Shown here: positions 1 to 16,044 of the stretch, piece by piece
Numbering within the stretch: the stretch's first letter is position 1
How the letters are laid out: each line of letters opens with the position of its first letter
Origin: Cristatella mucedo
Lineage: Eukaryota > Bryozoa > Phylactolaemata > Cristatellidae
Assembly: GCA_009760855.2 (NCBI GenBank)
Contig: WPIO01000072.1
Location: forward strand, 1,855,001-1,919,000
Reading direction: 5' to 3'
Length of the DNA: 64,000 bases
Translations under genes and position numbers: made by a program
The notes under the pieces: model-generated
Seen by the model: the letters and a program-made list of their open reading frames with translations, nothing else
Database searches by the model: none
Told to the model about the DNA's origin: nothing

Positions 1-706
1 CATTCGTGACATCCCGTCTCGACTTCTGCAACTCACTGCTTACTGGCCTCCCAGCATGTGCGATCAGGCGATTGCAGCTGGTGCAAAACTCTGCAGCTAG
101 GCTTGTCTGTCGTGAGCGTCGCAGTTGCCACATTACTCCACTTCTCGCCGACCAGCACTGGCTACCAGTCAAGCAACGGATTGACTTCAAGGTTTTGTCG
201 CTCACTTTTAGGTCCCTTCATTCTATGGCTCCAGCCTATCTGTCAGATATACTACCCCATCAGGCCAAGCATCGTACCACCCGCTTTTCGGAATCCAGCA
301 GTCTAGAAATACCTCATGCAAACCTTAAATCCTTTGGAGACCGTGCATTTAGTTCATATGCTCCCAAAGCCTGGAACTCCCTCCCGACCTGCGTCAGAAC
401 ATCCCCTGACCTGACCACATTTAAAAGGAACCTAAAAACACGCCTATTTAGGACAGCATTTAGTGGGTCCTTGTGATTCGTCCTCGATGTGCTTATGCGT
501 GCTGACACTGTGCATGCTGCCACTAACCACATTTGCATGCTGACCCTGTGCATGTCACCCCTAACCATATTATTCATTTCGTTTGTTTTTCAAGCATGAT
601 TTTACTTACCATTCAATTGCATTTCACTTTACAGCAAATGTAAAGCGCCTAGAGAGAGATTAAGTTCTCTGAGGGCGCTTTATCAAGTGAATTATTATTA
701 TTATTA
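1..706 (+). mobile_element. LINE family A (L2/CR1 group), 3' end, cut by window edge
   Basis: Positions 6-476 encode the C-terminal domain downstream of reverse transcriptase in L2/CR1-type LINEs, starting at [12 protein letters not shown] and passing through [18 protein letters not shown] to FRTAFSGSL and a TGA stop. The 3' UTR follows and ends at about 640-690 in a stem-loop whose arms are AAAGCGCC and GGGCGCTTT, then a (TTA)n tail. The reverse transcriptase part lies off the left edge. The coding frame is intact over the visible part, so this is one of the younger copies here. Confidence 0.88.
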
Positions 707-1007
707 TAACGTTTTAAATGAATAAATCTGAAAAAAGCGTTATAATGAAGCCGCGAAAGTCGAAGTGGCGTGGGACGTCTGTAACGCCCATTGCTTATAC
801 TTTTTAAGTACAGACATTTTGGAAAAATAAAACTTACAACCCAAGCGCAAAGATAAAATACAACAATAATATTGTAATAATATAGTTTATTTATATTGCA
901 CCCTCACTGAACTTAATATCTTCATAGGCGCTGTACACATGCTGTAAAGAAAGCGTGATTAAATTATTACCGGTAACATGCACAGTTTCAACACGCATGA
1001 CGCTGAG

Positions 1008-1083
1008 CTAGATTGGTCCAGCGGTTAAGGTGCTCGCCCCGATCAAGGTCTGGCTGAGGTCGTGGGCTGAGCCCCGATGCATA
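1008..1083 (+). mobile_element. SINE A head (tRNA-derived), truncated
   Basis: A tRNA-like head is visible: GGTCCAGCGGTTAAGG as the A-box region and GGTCGTGGGCTGAGCCCC as the B-box region. It matches the heads of the SINE A copies at 8018, 49428 and 61797. The 3' hairpin half is missing and the sequence runs directly into the tail of the minus-strand LINE at 1084. Confidence 0.75.
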
Positions 1084-1965
1084 TAATAATTATAATAATG
1101 CACTTGATAAAGCGCCTTCAGAGAACTCAATCTCTTTCTAGGCGCTCTATATTTGCTGCAAAGGGAAATGCGATTGAATGGTGAGTAATATTATGCTTGA
1201 TAAACAACATGAATAACATGGTTAGGGGTGACATTCACAGGGTCAGCATGCATGCAAGTGTGGTTAGTGGCAGCATGGACAGTGCGTTTTAGCTTCTTTT
1301 TTAATTTTGTCAAGTCAGGAGATGTCGTGATGTCAGTCGGAAGTGAATTCCAGGCATTGGGAGCATACGAACTAAAGGCACGGTCTTCAAAGGATTTGAG
1401 GTTCGTACTAGATTTAGCTAAATGATTTGAGTCAGAACATTGGGTGAAACGACGCAGTAGCCTGGTGGGGAATAGTTCTGGAAGACAGAGACTGAAAGGA
1501 CCTAAAAGTGAGTGACAAAACCTTGAAGTCGATACGCCGCTTGATTGGGAGCCAGTGCAGGCTGGCAAGAAGTGGTGTGATGGATGTGGCAACTGCGAAG
1601 CTCACGACAGACAAGCCTAGCTGCCGAGTTTCGCACCAGCTGTAAGCTTGATTGCTGCGCCTGAGTGCACAGGCCGGTAGACCAGCAAGCAGTGAATTAC
1701 AGAATTCAAGACAGAATGTAACAAATGCATGGACCAGTTTCAGACTTGACTGCTGAGCAGATGCGATCATCTAGTGAAAGGTCACTTTTGAACAGGATAC
1801 CTAGACTCCGTGCAGATTCAACTGGAGATATATTCTGGAGATTCGGCTGGCAGAGCCGGTTTTGAGTGTCAAGCTATCCAATTTCTGAGTCACTCTTGGT
1901 TTTCCCATAACTAGTAGGTTGATTTTATCGTTATTCAAATATATAAATTTGCTGCACTGCGTACT
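1084..1965 (-). mobile_element. LINE family A, 5'-truncated, degenerate
   Basis: Read on the minus strand this is a (TTA)n-tailed family A copy: tail and hairpin at 1084-1150, 3' UTR to about 1300, then frame-shifted remnants of the C-terminal domain (SSYAPNAWNSLPTDIT, FCNSLLAGLPACAL). Several frames and stops interrupt it. It is inverted relative to the copy at 1-706. Confidence 0.85.
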
Positions 1966-3499
1966 TAGAGGTGGGCATAAGAAAATGTTTTCGTTATTAG
2001 CTTGGAGTGCCCTCTGTCCGTCCAGAATCGGCTACTCGGAGGAGACTTTGGCCGAAGCAACAACCGCTGCACCTAGGGCAGCTGACCTCATCCAAAGTGC
2101 ATGCCACCTCGCGAAAGCATCGTATACGCGCCAAGTCACCCCGTGCTTTCCACGGACTATTGAAAAACGGGTATAGAGAGCACGGTCCTGTGAGAAATGC
2201 TTGCATTGAGGGTTCGCAGCGGGCATGCTGAGTAGGCCGTATTCGCTTTCGGTTCTTGATAGCTCGGTGCTATTCTCTTTGCGGAATATTATTCTGAGAA
2301 CTTGTATTCCTGACCATAGGTCCGTCTTCAGCCGATTATACTTCGGTTTCTTCCACTTCAATCCACTTGATCAATCCAGTTGTGTCCAGCTCTGGCTCTG
2401 CACACGTGTAATGGGTGTAATGGGAGATTTGGAGAAGCTGCACCACGAGCGTCCCATAAAATTTTGTTAAGGACCGCTCAGCCTTCCAAAAGCTACCAGT
2501 CTCTAAAACTGGCTCTGGACAGTCATATGAAGAAAATAGTTAGCGAACAAGAGTCGGCGGTGTGCAGTTGTACGATTGGCTGAGAAGCAGTTACGAATCA
2601 GCGACGTGTCCAGCCACGGGGTTTAGGGGGCTGTATCGGCAATCTAGCTAATTGGTCGGGGCTGACGGGGTGGCGGCCCCAACTTTGACAGAACCAGAAG
2701 AGGCATGGCAACCGGTAGGCCGGGTGGAGCGGCTTTTTAGCCCTCTGGCGGGTCGGCTGCCAATATGATGTGGCTCAGTGACGAAGTGTAATCGATTCGG
2801 AACTTAAAGACGAACGGTTGACAAACAAACAATTAGAATAATATTTTATATTAATTAGTATTCCTATTACCATTATTATTATTATCATTATACATTGGAA
2901 TACTATTTCATACTAGGCACATTCCGAAGTAACTTTGCTTATCAGATCCCTTAAGCGGGTCGAAGAGGCGGTTCGCCGTTTAATATTGGCCTTCGTAAAT
3001 GATCCTCATATAACTCTTATGCCGTTACCGTTACATTTATGGCCTCGTGTATTTTACTGCCTAGCTGTTGCCACTTAGCAGAGTAGGAGTTCGTCTGCTG
3101 TACTTCCACGATAGACTTAAACATTGGCCCGAGCTGCCTACATTATGGTGGTTTTCGAAGCCATTTAGCTGCGCTGTTAACACAAAAATCTAGAATACTG
3201 GCACTTGGCACCAATCGAGAAAATCCAACACCGAAGCTGAACCCCTCCCTTTCGAGGTTTTCGGCTAGTTTTCAGGTGATCTCCTCGAGGCTACCGAAGC
3301 TTAGTGGCATCACCAAGCTCTTCCATCGCCATCTTTCCCGAACTGCCAGCCACTGCCCCGATTTTATATTCCCTTAAAAACTTTTGGAAAATCACAAAAA
3401 CCAATTGCTAGTTTGAGTGAAGATATTATAGTGTAGGTCCATCACCATAATGAGTTCAGATTTTAGCTTTTGCTCTCTGAAATCACATGTTCAACGCTG
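1966..3499. other. No gene or repeat recognised
   Basis: Only short overlapping open frames without splice-site support or recognisable motifs. A patch of ATTATT-rich sequence near 2840-2890 could be an old LINE tail, but no hairpin is left. Confidence 0.4.
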
Positions 3500-3690
3500 C
3501 TTCAGCTGTACGTTTTGCCTCTGGGTCTTACCCAGGAGTAAGGTGCTTGCTCTTCACAACACAGGTCTTGGGTTTGATTCCTAAAGTGGGCGATCCTGTA
3601 TTGTCCGGTGCAGTCGGTGGTGATAGTCGCTAAGGCTCTTCTGCCGCAATATAAATGAGGCTATTTTAATAAGTTAACCTTTAACTTTTT
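3500..3690 (+). mobile_element. SINE B copy (tRNA-derived)
   Basis: Head AGTAAGGTGCTTGCTCTTC and B box GGGTTTGATTCC, then the shared body GTGGGCGATCC...GGTGGTGATAG...AAGGCTCTTCTGCCGC and the end AATGAGGCTATTTTAATAAG. The body matches the copies at 24375, 25533 (minus), 47409 (minus) and 56960. Moderately diverged. Confidence 0.75.
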
Positions 3691-4476
3691 ACGTAGTGTT
3701 CGGTTCACGCACAGCACGGACTGCCAGTCGACAACCAACACTAACAGTTTATTGTACGACGAAAGGAGCAGGGGGAATAACGACTCCCTTTGCGCCTCTC
3801 TCCTACTCGACTCTCTCTCTCGACCACGGCTGTGCACCGGGCGACCCTGATGATGAATCCACCATCTGTTCACCAGCGGGTTACAGGCCTGTGTCCACGC
3901 CACATCAGAGGCGGACCACAGCTGTGCATCGGCCCCACTCGACGATGATGCTTCCAACAGCTGTTCACCAGGGGTTTAGCAGAGAAGCAGTACCGGCCTG
4001 CATGTAATCAAACTACAGTAGTGAGGCTGATACTTCATGGCCAGGAGGAATCAACGTGAAAAAATGCAGTCATTCCCAGACCTGCAAGCACTCCCAGCAG
4101 CTTATACGCAGTGCAAGCGAACAGCAAGATGCAGTATTTACTAGACTCTGAACATCGCTACCAAGGACAGTATTGCAAAAAAAAAATATTTGACTGCATT
4201 TTTTGGGATAGTCCATGAAAGTGATTTGCAGTATAATTATAAATCTCACAAACTATTTTTTTTAATAGTGCTTGGTCATTTTTATATCATTTAAGTGTAA
4301 ATACATGTTAATTTGTATTGGTTTTTCTGAAAAATGGTTAACCAAATGACGTGAACTCATCTGTTTTCTTATTGGAAATGGGTACATTGCATATGTCTCA
4401 CTGCCCTGGTCACAGGAGAAAAGTTTGCGTGAAAACGATGACCATTATGCTTTACTTTTGAGGCTTAAGCAATTAG
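3691..4476. other. No gene recognised
   Basis: Short open frames only. Includes a run of nine or so A near 4178 and AT-rich sequence; nothing assignable. Confidence 0.4.
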
Positions 4477-4575
4477 GACATAATAATAATAAATTTGATG
4501 TAGTGCCCTCAGAGAACTCACTCTCTTTCTCGCACTTTTTACATTTGCTGCAAATGAAGCACGATAAAATAGTAC
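4477..4575 (-). mobile_element. LINE family A, 3' hairpin fragment
   Basis: AATAATAATAAATTTGATG followed by CCCTCAGAGAACTCACTCTC and TTTGCTGCAAATGAAGCACG matches the reversed 3' end of family A. Only about 100 bp is present: a very short 5'-truncated insertion or a relic. Confidence 0.7.
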
Positions 4576-7500
4576 GTACTACTCTTGGACACAAATTGTT
4601 ACATAGCAGCATCAACACAAATCGCCATTATCCACGGTTCTCAGGCTTCTTCCACAGAATCTGCTTTTCGGGAGCATAAAAGGGTTGATCCATTCCAATA
4701 AGTGACTTCTGGTCTCAAATTAATGTCTCATACGATGTTAAGCGACACTTTTAATACATTTTAGTACAACATTATTATTCTCGATAAACCCTAAAATAGC
4801 TTAATCGGACCAATGTCGCTGCAAAGTCTGAGACTGTCATGACAGGCGTACGGCTCGCCCGGGAGTGACTCATTAACGCTTCACACAATGAAAAGTGGGT
4901 GTGGCGCAAACCTAAAATTTTCTATGCAGTTCACTACCCATTTGCAGCATCGACAGTCACCGCGATAAGTGTCCATTGACTGTAAGTTTACGTGTTGTTC
5001 GCAAGTAAAGCTGGTGTAAATGGGAGCAAGACCAAAGCTCACGGAGTTAACTCAGCCCCGGTAGTGCCACGAACTAGCTGGTAAAGGCTATTGAGCCGAG
5101 AAGCAACACAGATAATCAAAAGCTGACTATAATCAAATTAAAGGTGTTCTATCAATAAATGGCTAAACCTATATGCTCACTAATGTTAGCCTGTACAGGA
5201 TGCTGATTATTTAAGAATCGATAATGTGAGTGATGTCTCGCGTAGTGTTTTAACAGTCAACCAGCTTTTATTTCTTCATTTTCTCCTCTAGAGCTTGGTT
5301 TTATTACCACGAAAGACAAGATTGAATCGTATGCCGAATTTTTGGCTGGTCAAGACTCCAGAGGCTTATTGCGGCGGTGGAAAAAATTAGTATTGTGTAG
5401 TTGGCAGAAGTTTATAGTCGGAAAGAACTCTTAATGTACTAGTAACTTTAATATTCATTACATAATTCGGGTTAAGAGTGGGGAGAAATGGAAAGTGTCA
5501 ACTCCAAAACGACCAGGCAATGAATGATCTTCAAACTAAACCCCAAACCAGTTCCAAAACCTAGCTCAACAGTTTGAACTGGCCGCTGGCTAGCTGTCTT
5601 ATTCCGGTCCCGAGCCGGAAATCGACTGCGATTGCTGTCTGGATGTTTCACTAATCGCTCCTCGAGACTTCGGCCCTTTCCTTTCGGGCTGCCGGCCTCG
5701 CAAATAACTGCGTTCCGAGTCCATCGAAAAACTATTTTCAGGTCGCACTCAAGAGTGCTTTAAGTGAGGGCAGTCAGATCCGCTAGGCCTGCGAAGCGTT
5801 CGTCACCCGCCAATCGATGGCTGGTGCCAGCCGCTGCTCATCTTCGTCGCTCGATCGAAATCAAAACCCTCGCAGGTGAGACTCCGTCACTCCATTTTAC
5901 AAAACATTGGTGACAAAGCTTCGACCAAACTAGGCGTTTACTTGGCCGCTTCGATGTTGTACTTCACCTTAATGGGCGAAGCACGTGTCAACCCCTTTCA
6001 AAGCTAAATGCTTTTGCCCTGCTCCATAAGAAAAGAGGAGCTACGCCTATACGGTGTTATTCAAGTTTTCAGTTAACTTTGAATAGCTATTGGTAAATAT
6101 TACATAATATACATCTTAATAGGTATGTAAGTATTATTTTAAAGCCTCAAAGACCTGTTAAAAGTATTTCTCTGTTCGTGGTTAAGGACATGTAAATGCT
6201 TGCTGGTGTGCCTAACCTGGATCCATATTTACTATGCCAATTGTTACATTAACAGATTTGCTGCTGCCCTGTTGCCATATATTAAATGTGTCCTTAGCCT
6301 GAGGTCCTGTCCCTGGATCGTTCTAAAATGGCGTTGTTAGCACCGGTCCGAGATCAGGAACAGCTCAAACTGACTTCACACAGTATCGGCCACGGTAGCA
6401 TTTCCATAAAAAATAGTGGATAAAATAATGGCACACCTGCTCAATTGTTATACCAAAAGTTCAAGCATCTGCTTGCTTATTTTTCCTCAATAATGCTAAA
6501 AACAGTGGTCTGCATCAGTTTTCTTGACATCGTGATTATTTCCTAAATATACATCACAGGCGATGATTTAAGGTGTATCTTTTGCATGGGCATGTTAGAA
6601 TTTTAATAATCTAAGATCGGGTACACTAATATTCCACATTATGTATGCTATTGGCTTTCCTTAGGTTTACTTGGTAGTCAATAACAAATGTTATTTCTTG
6701 TAGAACAATTAGCCTTTTGGTTTAGTTCTTTAAATCAACGGATGTTTGCGATTTACAATACTGAGTATGCTACACCCGGATTCTCAACGAAGTGGTGGCT
6801 ACTGATTAGTGGAGTGCTATCACGCCTACTTCGTATGCGAACCGGGAGATTAGTATAATACTTGGGTGTAGAGAATTTGACTGGATTGAAGGGACAAAAC
6901 AAATGCATGGAGTACCGATGATTTGGAAAGAACAGTTGATTTGAATTTCCAAATTACCCTCAGCAACACGATGTACTGCACAGTTTCTGATCCACGTGGT
7001 ACAATTGATCGTTCAGCCATAAAACTTGATTTTCACCACCAATTTGATTTTCAACAAAGTATTGCATTACGGCAGTCTGAAGACCCGAAATAAGCTCAGT
7101 ACATAAATTCGGGAAACCCAGTGAGGGCTGCAAGCCAAATGCTGGCAAGATTCATGTTGGCTAGGACATTCAAGCCTAGTAAGTACAAATTAAAGCGTAA
7201 AACATCGTTAACATAATATTATGAGCGTCAAGTTTTTGACCACAGGCCTTACATCTTGGTCATTCAACTCCACCAAAGCAGGGTCAGAGTGTGTGCCGAA
7301 AACGGCCGTATGCATCCTTATACCGAAACCGTCAAGCATGTTGGTAATTATTCGTATTTTTATTGTCAAGAATTCACAGCTATAGATAAAATACAGGCGT
7401 CAATTTAGTTGCTAAATGGAACAACTTTGTTAAATTTGCTCTTAAACTATTACTCAGCAGCCAGACTAGGCAAGTTAGGATTTTATCGAAAGTCTCCCGC

Positions 7501-8015
7501 CAGCTTAAACGCATTTTTTGCTATGCTTCGATTAGCCAAATGCCGGCAGCAGTTTCTCACCACTCGCTCAGCTAAGAAGGGTTTGAGGGGGTGCTATGTA
7601 GGCTGTCTATTTTATTAGTTGAAATGTAGAGGAACTATGATTAGGGTCAAATGAGACTCCGGAGCAGCCTTGTGCTACCCAACTTCGCACGTACCTCTTA
7701 ATGGTGAATGCGAAGGTGCGGCGAAGCAAAAACCTACGTACTTGCTTTTATCCTTACTCCTTCTCTTTGACTTAGCTCTACCAAGATTTAATTAGTATTA
7801 GTCCAGGCTTGGGTGGCCAAGCATTGCAAGACTACATAAGAAATTTGAGACTAGGCAATACTTTCAAGGAAGCCTATATCCTCTTAATTGCTAGGCGATA
7901 CTTTAGAGCTAACACGTATCCTCTTGATTAGTTGATCCTACAATATTATTTATCACATTTAGTCAGTAAGTAGTTATGGTATTATTCGATCGAGGAGCTT
8001 GGGGCTTGCGAGAGC
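4576..8015. other. Long stretch with no gene recognised
   Basis: About 3.4 kb of AT-rich DNA with only short open frames (up to about 70 codons at 7409-7618). No splice-flanked coding segment, hairpin tail or tRNA-like head was identified. Confidence 0.4.
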
Positions 8016-8017
8016 CT

Positions 8018-8135
8018 TTAGCTAGGTCCAGCAGTTAAGGTGCTCGCCGGACCAAGGTCTGGCTGAGTTCGTGGGCTCAAGCCCCGAGGCATACATGAAG
8101 CGCCTGAATAAAGATTGAGTTCTCCTAGGGCCTGA
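8018..8135 (+). mobile_element. SINE A copy
   Basis: Head GGTCCAGCAGTTAAGGTGCTC, B-box region GTGGGCTCAAGCCCCGAGG, then GAAGCGCCTGAATAAAGATT and AGTTCTCCTAGGGCCTGA, a decayed form of the LINE-A-like hairpin. Orientation plus. Confidence 0.8.
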
Positions 8136-8164
8136 CTATTGTAAATTTGCGCTCTTTCTTTCAG

Positions 8165-8605
8165 ATTTTTAATTCACATTGCTCGAGAACAGTGGCCGTC
8201 GCATTTAGAGTATCTATCAAAAGCAAATCGTCTTCCTGTTACGCAAGGATATTGATCAACCTAGAATGCTATAAAATCCCTTGCACTGGCATAATGGGTG
8301 GTGAAAATGCCAAGCTGAGCATCAACCCCGTGTATGCAGCACTTAAGCAAACTATCCTAATGCTAGAAAAAGAAAATTGTGTAGTTTTCGTTGGGAGGCA
8401 AATCCACAACTTCTCGATCGGAGTTACAACCCATTCCAACTCATATTTACATAGCCCTGTCGTTTTCAAAACCGTTGATGCTTCGACCTATATCATACCT
8501 TGCCATTTTTTAAAGATCGATGACATTAACTACAAGCAGCTCAACCCGGTTCTCCTCTTGGACAAAATACTCGACGTCAAAGGAAGACGAGAAGAAACTA
8601 GCTGA
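8165..8605 (+). CDS. Unrecognised 147-codon open frame, possible terminal exon
   Basis: An open frame runs to the TGA at 8603-8605 and is preceded by a strong acceptor-like tract, GCTCTTTCTTTCAG, ending at 8164; no ATG lies near its start. The peptide is mixed in composition, with hydrophobic stretches (NPVYAALKQTILMLEKENC, LLLDKILDV), and matches no family I know. Frames of this length are expected about once or twice by chance in 64 kb, so this could be noise. No partner exon was found upstream. Confidence 0.2.
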   Translation: MFNSHCSRTVAVAFRVSIKSKSSSCYARILINLECYKIPCTGIMGGENAKLSINPVYAALKQTILMLEKENCVVFVGRQIHNFSIGVTTHSNSYLHSPVVFKTVDASTYIIPCHFLKIDDINYKQLNPVLLLDKILDVKGRREETS

Positions 8606-10199
<1,594 letters not shown>

Positions 10200-10385
10200 C
10201 TCTCTCAAGCTATTCTCCTCGGCTAGATGAAGTCTGCTGGCTACTGAATGCACATCAAAAGAAGCTAAAGTTTTAAGTAAACTATTGGTCACTCCTGCAT
10301 AACAAATATTAATCATTGGTTTGCAGAGCTACATATGTTACAGACCGAGATACATTACATTACCAACTTTGCCAAAGCAAGCTTC
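10200..10385 (+). mobile_element. LINE family B, 3' end remnant
   Basis: GAAGTCTGCTGGCTACTGAA and, further on, GACCGAGATACATTACATTA match the 3' end of LINE family B (compare 16430-16580 and 33410-33545). The region between is diverged. Confidence 0.6.
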
Positions 10386-11089
10386 AGATTGAAGATAACA
10401 CTGCATAGGCTGCCGACAACCACACTCGGGCCTTATGACTGTCAAAGCACCACTATTGTGGTGCAGCCTTCGAGGTAGCCACTTCGATAAACCACAAGGC
10501 CCCTGAATTTAGCATCAAATCAGCACACCAATGTCGACACCAAAGACAGTAGCAAATGAAGTTGCACATCTAGCATTTGCCACAAGTAATCAACTATTAA
10601 TAGCTATTAAGTATTACAGCATAGGCCCCACGAGACAAAAGACATTATTTAGAGAATAGAGATTATTCTTACAGTAATGGCAATGTACCAAGCTGAAGCC
10701 TCACACGTAGAACGAAACAACATTTGGCAAACCATAGAGCAACATCTATTGCTCTAGATTGCTATTTTATGAAATTCAATATCACTATTGTATTAGATGA
10801 GCAGTGCAACTGTACATAACCAACGTATCAAGCTGCAGCATTTAGTGGACTACTATTCAGCACGTGGGCTATGGCAATGCATCATGAAACACATGACCAA
10901 GTCCGTCAACCCATACATTATTTCTCGGGAAAGAATAACCTCAATAACATCTGGGGCTGGAAAAGCACGAAACGAATACGGGGACGGGCAATGTTAAACA
11001 ACTATCATAGTCAATGAAAATAAGATTTCCTTAGCTATTCACCGGGTAGGCCTCTGGCCATTCTGATACCCTTCAGGTTTTACCACGTC
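10386..11089. other. No gene recognised
   Basis: AT-rich sequence with only short frames (66 codons at 10797-10997). Nothing assignable. Confidence 0.4.
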
Positions 11090-11375
11090 TATAATCATGC
11101 AAAGACTACCAAGACCCAAAAAGAGAATAAGAGCCCCGCAATAACTACATATACATTTGCTGCAAAAAATTATAATTCGAGGGTTAGTTACAGGTACGTA
11201 TGCATGCAAAAGCAAAAAAGGTTCACACTTCTAGGATTTGCAGTTGGCTGAAGGCATAGCTAAATGCATTACCAGAAAAGGTGCTAGCTAGGAAGGGAAG
11301 CCAGATAAAGGTAGCACTTCTGATGGGTAGCTCAACGCAAAAGAATGAAGGGACCTAAAAGTGTGCAGCCGAACC
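11090..11375 (-). mobile_element. Very degenerate LINE family A copy
   Basis: Two islands resemble family A in reverse: TACATTTGCTGCAAAAAATT near 11150 and AGAATGAAGGGACCTAAAAG near 11340, in the spacing seen in better copies such as 57687-59165. The sequence between is too diverged to align by eye. Confidence 0.35.
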
Positions 11376-11497
11376 TTTTACAGATTCATTGCTTGATTTG
11401 GGAACCGAAAGCAGTTGCATAATTCAAAAAGACCCATCGAATTATGCAACAACCTGTAAGGTTAATATTGCTCTAGCAAGACCTGCAAGATGCGCTA

Positions 11498-11632
11498 CTA
11501 GTTCTTGCAAACAAAAATTAGGAGCCGGCCTTACACCAGCTGATTTAACAGCCTCTTTTGTACAGCAAGGTGTGGGTCGTAGAAAGCAACCGCCTTACCG
11601 TGTGTACCATCACGGTTTGCTTATAAATTGCT
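11498..11632 (-). mobile_element. SINE B copy with internal deletion
   Basis: In reverse orientation: AGCTGATTTAACAGCCTCTT TTGTACAGCA, then a jump to GAAAGCAACCGCCTTACC and TGTACCATCACGG. The middle of the element (B box and GGCGATAAAG body) is missing compared with 25533-25716. Confidence 0.65.
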
Positions 11633-13611
<1,979 letters not shown>

Positions 13612-13625
13612 ACTCTCTCTCTCTC

Positions 13626-13661
<36 letters not shown>
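13612..13661. repeat. (CT)n microsatellite
   Basis: About 50 bp of CT dinucleotides with one CCC interruption. Confidence 0.95.
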
Positions 13662-15130
13662 CTAGTGGGTGCCTCCGATCGGAAAGACAGCTGCTTTTTT
13701 AAATTATACATACAATTTAGAAATCGGTTTCTAGCAAGTTCAGTAGGGGCGGCCTAGCCGGCGAGCGGGCAAGCGTGATTCGCGTACGACTCTAGACACG
13801 TAAACCGAGCCACGCCATTGGCCGTGCCGGGAGTGACATCTAGGAAAGATACTGTAGAAACCAAGCGAATATTTTAAATCTGATTCGAGTACGATCCGTC
13901 GAAAACTATTTTAAAACTGCAGAATGCTCGTCACAGATGAGCCTGAAAGGCAGTCTTGGGGATTTCCTGTAAACGCTTGTATTATCTGGGTTGTATGCGT
14001 CGCGGTGCTGATGCATTTGGTATGCCGTTATGCTTATCCATGTGACGCCGTCATACGGTTAGTCTGGCTTTGTGGTGAGCGGCCGGATAAATATCTGTCC
14101 CTGTCCCCCCTCACAGCCTAATCGACGAGTTCTCATGGGAATCAGGTCTATCTGCAGGGTGTACATGGCCACTCTCTCCTTTTTTGACTCCCTCTGAGTG
14201 CGGGAGACAACTCGATGAGCGGAACCGAATTGCCGACTTACTGATTTTGTAAATGTGTACCTTACCACCGATGTTACACATTCGATGCCAGCTGACGACT
14301 TACAAACACCACCGGTTTCATTAGGGCACCGCCCTAAAAACTGGCCGCTTGCCAGGCGGTCGCAAGAAATATGCAACATCAATGCAATTTATTATGGTTC
14401 TACTTCTGATCTAACCACTTTTGTACTTGTATCTTTGTTTGAGCGTATCATAAGGCAACTGGAGCCACAAATGCGATATCGGCACGGGTGGACTTGTATG
14501 GGGCCGTTCGAGTGACTTCTATCTATGTAGTCACTCAGGGCCCACCGGTCGAAGGGCCCGCAAGAAGGTACCACAATAGAATCACACAGTTCAACGCTAT
14601 ACTTGTAGTTCACATAAAACTACGTTAACTACAACTGCCTCGTAAGGGTTGCTAATATTTTGTCCGGATAGTTCCCAGTCCAAAAATTAGTAAGGAATCG
14701 GCCGCCATCACACGTAACACCTAGCGATTAATCAGCTAACAAGCTTCGATGGCATGGTTTGCTAAACAAGTTTACCTCAGTTAAGGCTCGTTTGATGTTT
14801 ACCACGATTAAAGAGTTAATTACCGTAATCGGATAAAACGAGTCATTCTAAGTAAGCCAAGTTTGAAAGCTACAAAAGGTATGGGCCGCCACAACTGGAC
14901 TGTTACAGCTTACTGCCTATCTGGCTGTTTAATTCAAACACAACACGCAGTATTGGCTGAGCATGCTCTGTTGGCACTAGTCAATAGCTATCGACGGGCC
15001 TTCATTATTCTGTCGCTAAGAACCTCCCTGTATCCTGCGAGTGCATAATCAATCGTTCGGCCGTCAAAACTAGGCACTAAGTTACTTTCATTGCCTAACA
15101 CTGGTTCTGGTAGTAGCTCGCTCAACTTGA
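13662..15130. other. No gene recognised
   Basis: Overlapping frames of 60-107 codons on both strands (for example minus 14059-14382) without motifs or splice support. Confidence 0.4.
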
Positions 15131-15841
15131 TGGCTTTTCGTGACATCTCGTCTCGACTTCTGTAACTCACTGCTTACAGGCCTACCAGCATGTGCGATCG
15201 GGCGATTGCAGCTGGTGCAAAACTCTGCAGCTAGGCTTGTCTGTCGTGAGCGTCGCAGTTGCCACATTACTCCACTTCTCGCCGACCTGCACTGGCTACC
15301 AGTCAAACAACGAATTGACTTCAAGGTTTTGTCACTCACTTTTAGATCCCTTCATTCTATGGCTCCAGCCTATCTCTCCGACACACTCCCCCATCAGGCC
15401 AAGCATTGTACTACCTGCTTTTCGGAATCCAGCAGTCTAGAAATATCTCGTACAAACCTCAAATCCATTGGAGACCGTGCATTTAGTTCGTATGCTCCCA
15501 AAGCCTGGAACTCCCTCCCGATGCGTCAGAACATCCCCTGACCTGACCACATTTAAAAGGAACCTAAAAACACACCTATTTAGGACAGCATTTACTGGGT
15601 CCCTGTGATTCGTCCTTCACGCGCTTATGCATGCTGACACTGTGCAAGCTGCCACTAACCACATTTGCATGCTGACCCTGTGCATGTCACCTCTAACCAA
15701 GTCATTCATTTTGTTTGTTTTTCAAGCATGATTTTACTTACCATTTAATTGCATTTCCCTTTGCAGAAAATGTAAAGCGCCTAAAAAGAGATTAGGTTCT
15801 CTGAGGGCGCTTTAACAAGTACATTATTATTATTATTATTA
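15131..15841 (+). mobile_element. LINE family A, 5'-truncated copy
   Basis: Starts within the C-terminal domain at the same point as the copy at 1-706 and is very similar to it. The frame starting [10 protein letters not shown] is open from 15140 to 15541, where a small deletion in the NSLPTCVRTSPD region shifts frame and causes an early TGA. The 3' UTR, the hairpin (CGCCTAAAAAGAGATTAGG side) and (TTA)n follow to 15841. The similarity suggests recent activity. Confidence 0.9.
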
Positions 15842-16044
15842 TGGCTCGGTATGAAGTGAACTTTGGACTGCCTGTTGCCCATTTCGGCCACCTAAAACGC
15901 TAGTCGTTGGCGCACCGAGCCACCTGCACCAGTCAACTGAGGCTCATGCGGTTTTCACAAAACTTCATCCCACGGACGTGCGTCTGTACCTTATCTTCCA
16001 GACGTCATAATGCTTACGTCTGTTCTGAGAAGTCACTTTAAAAT

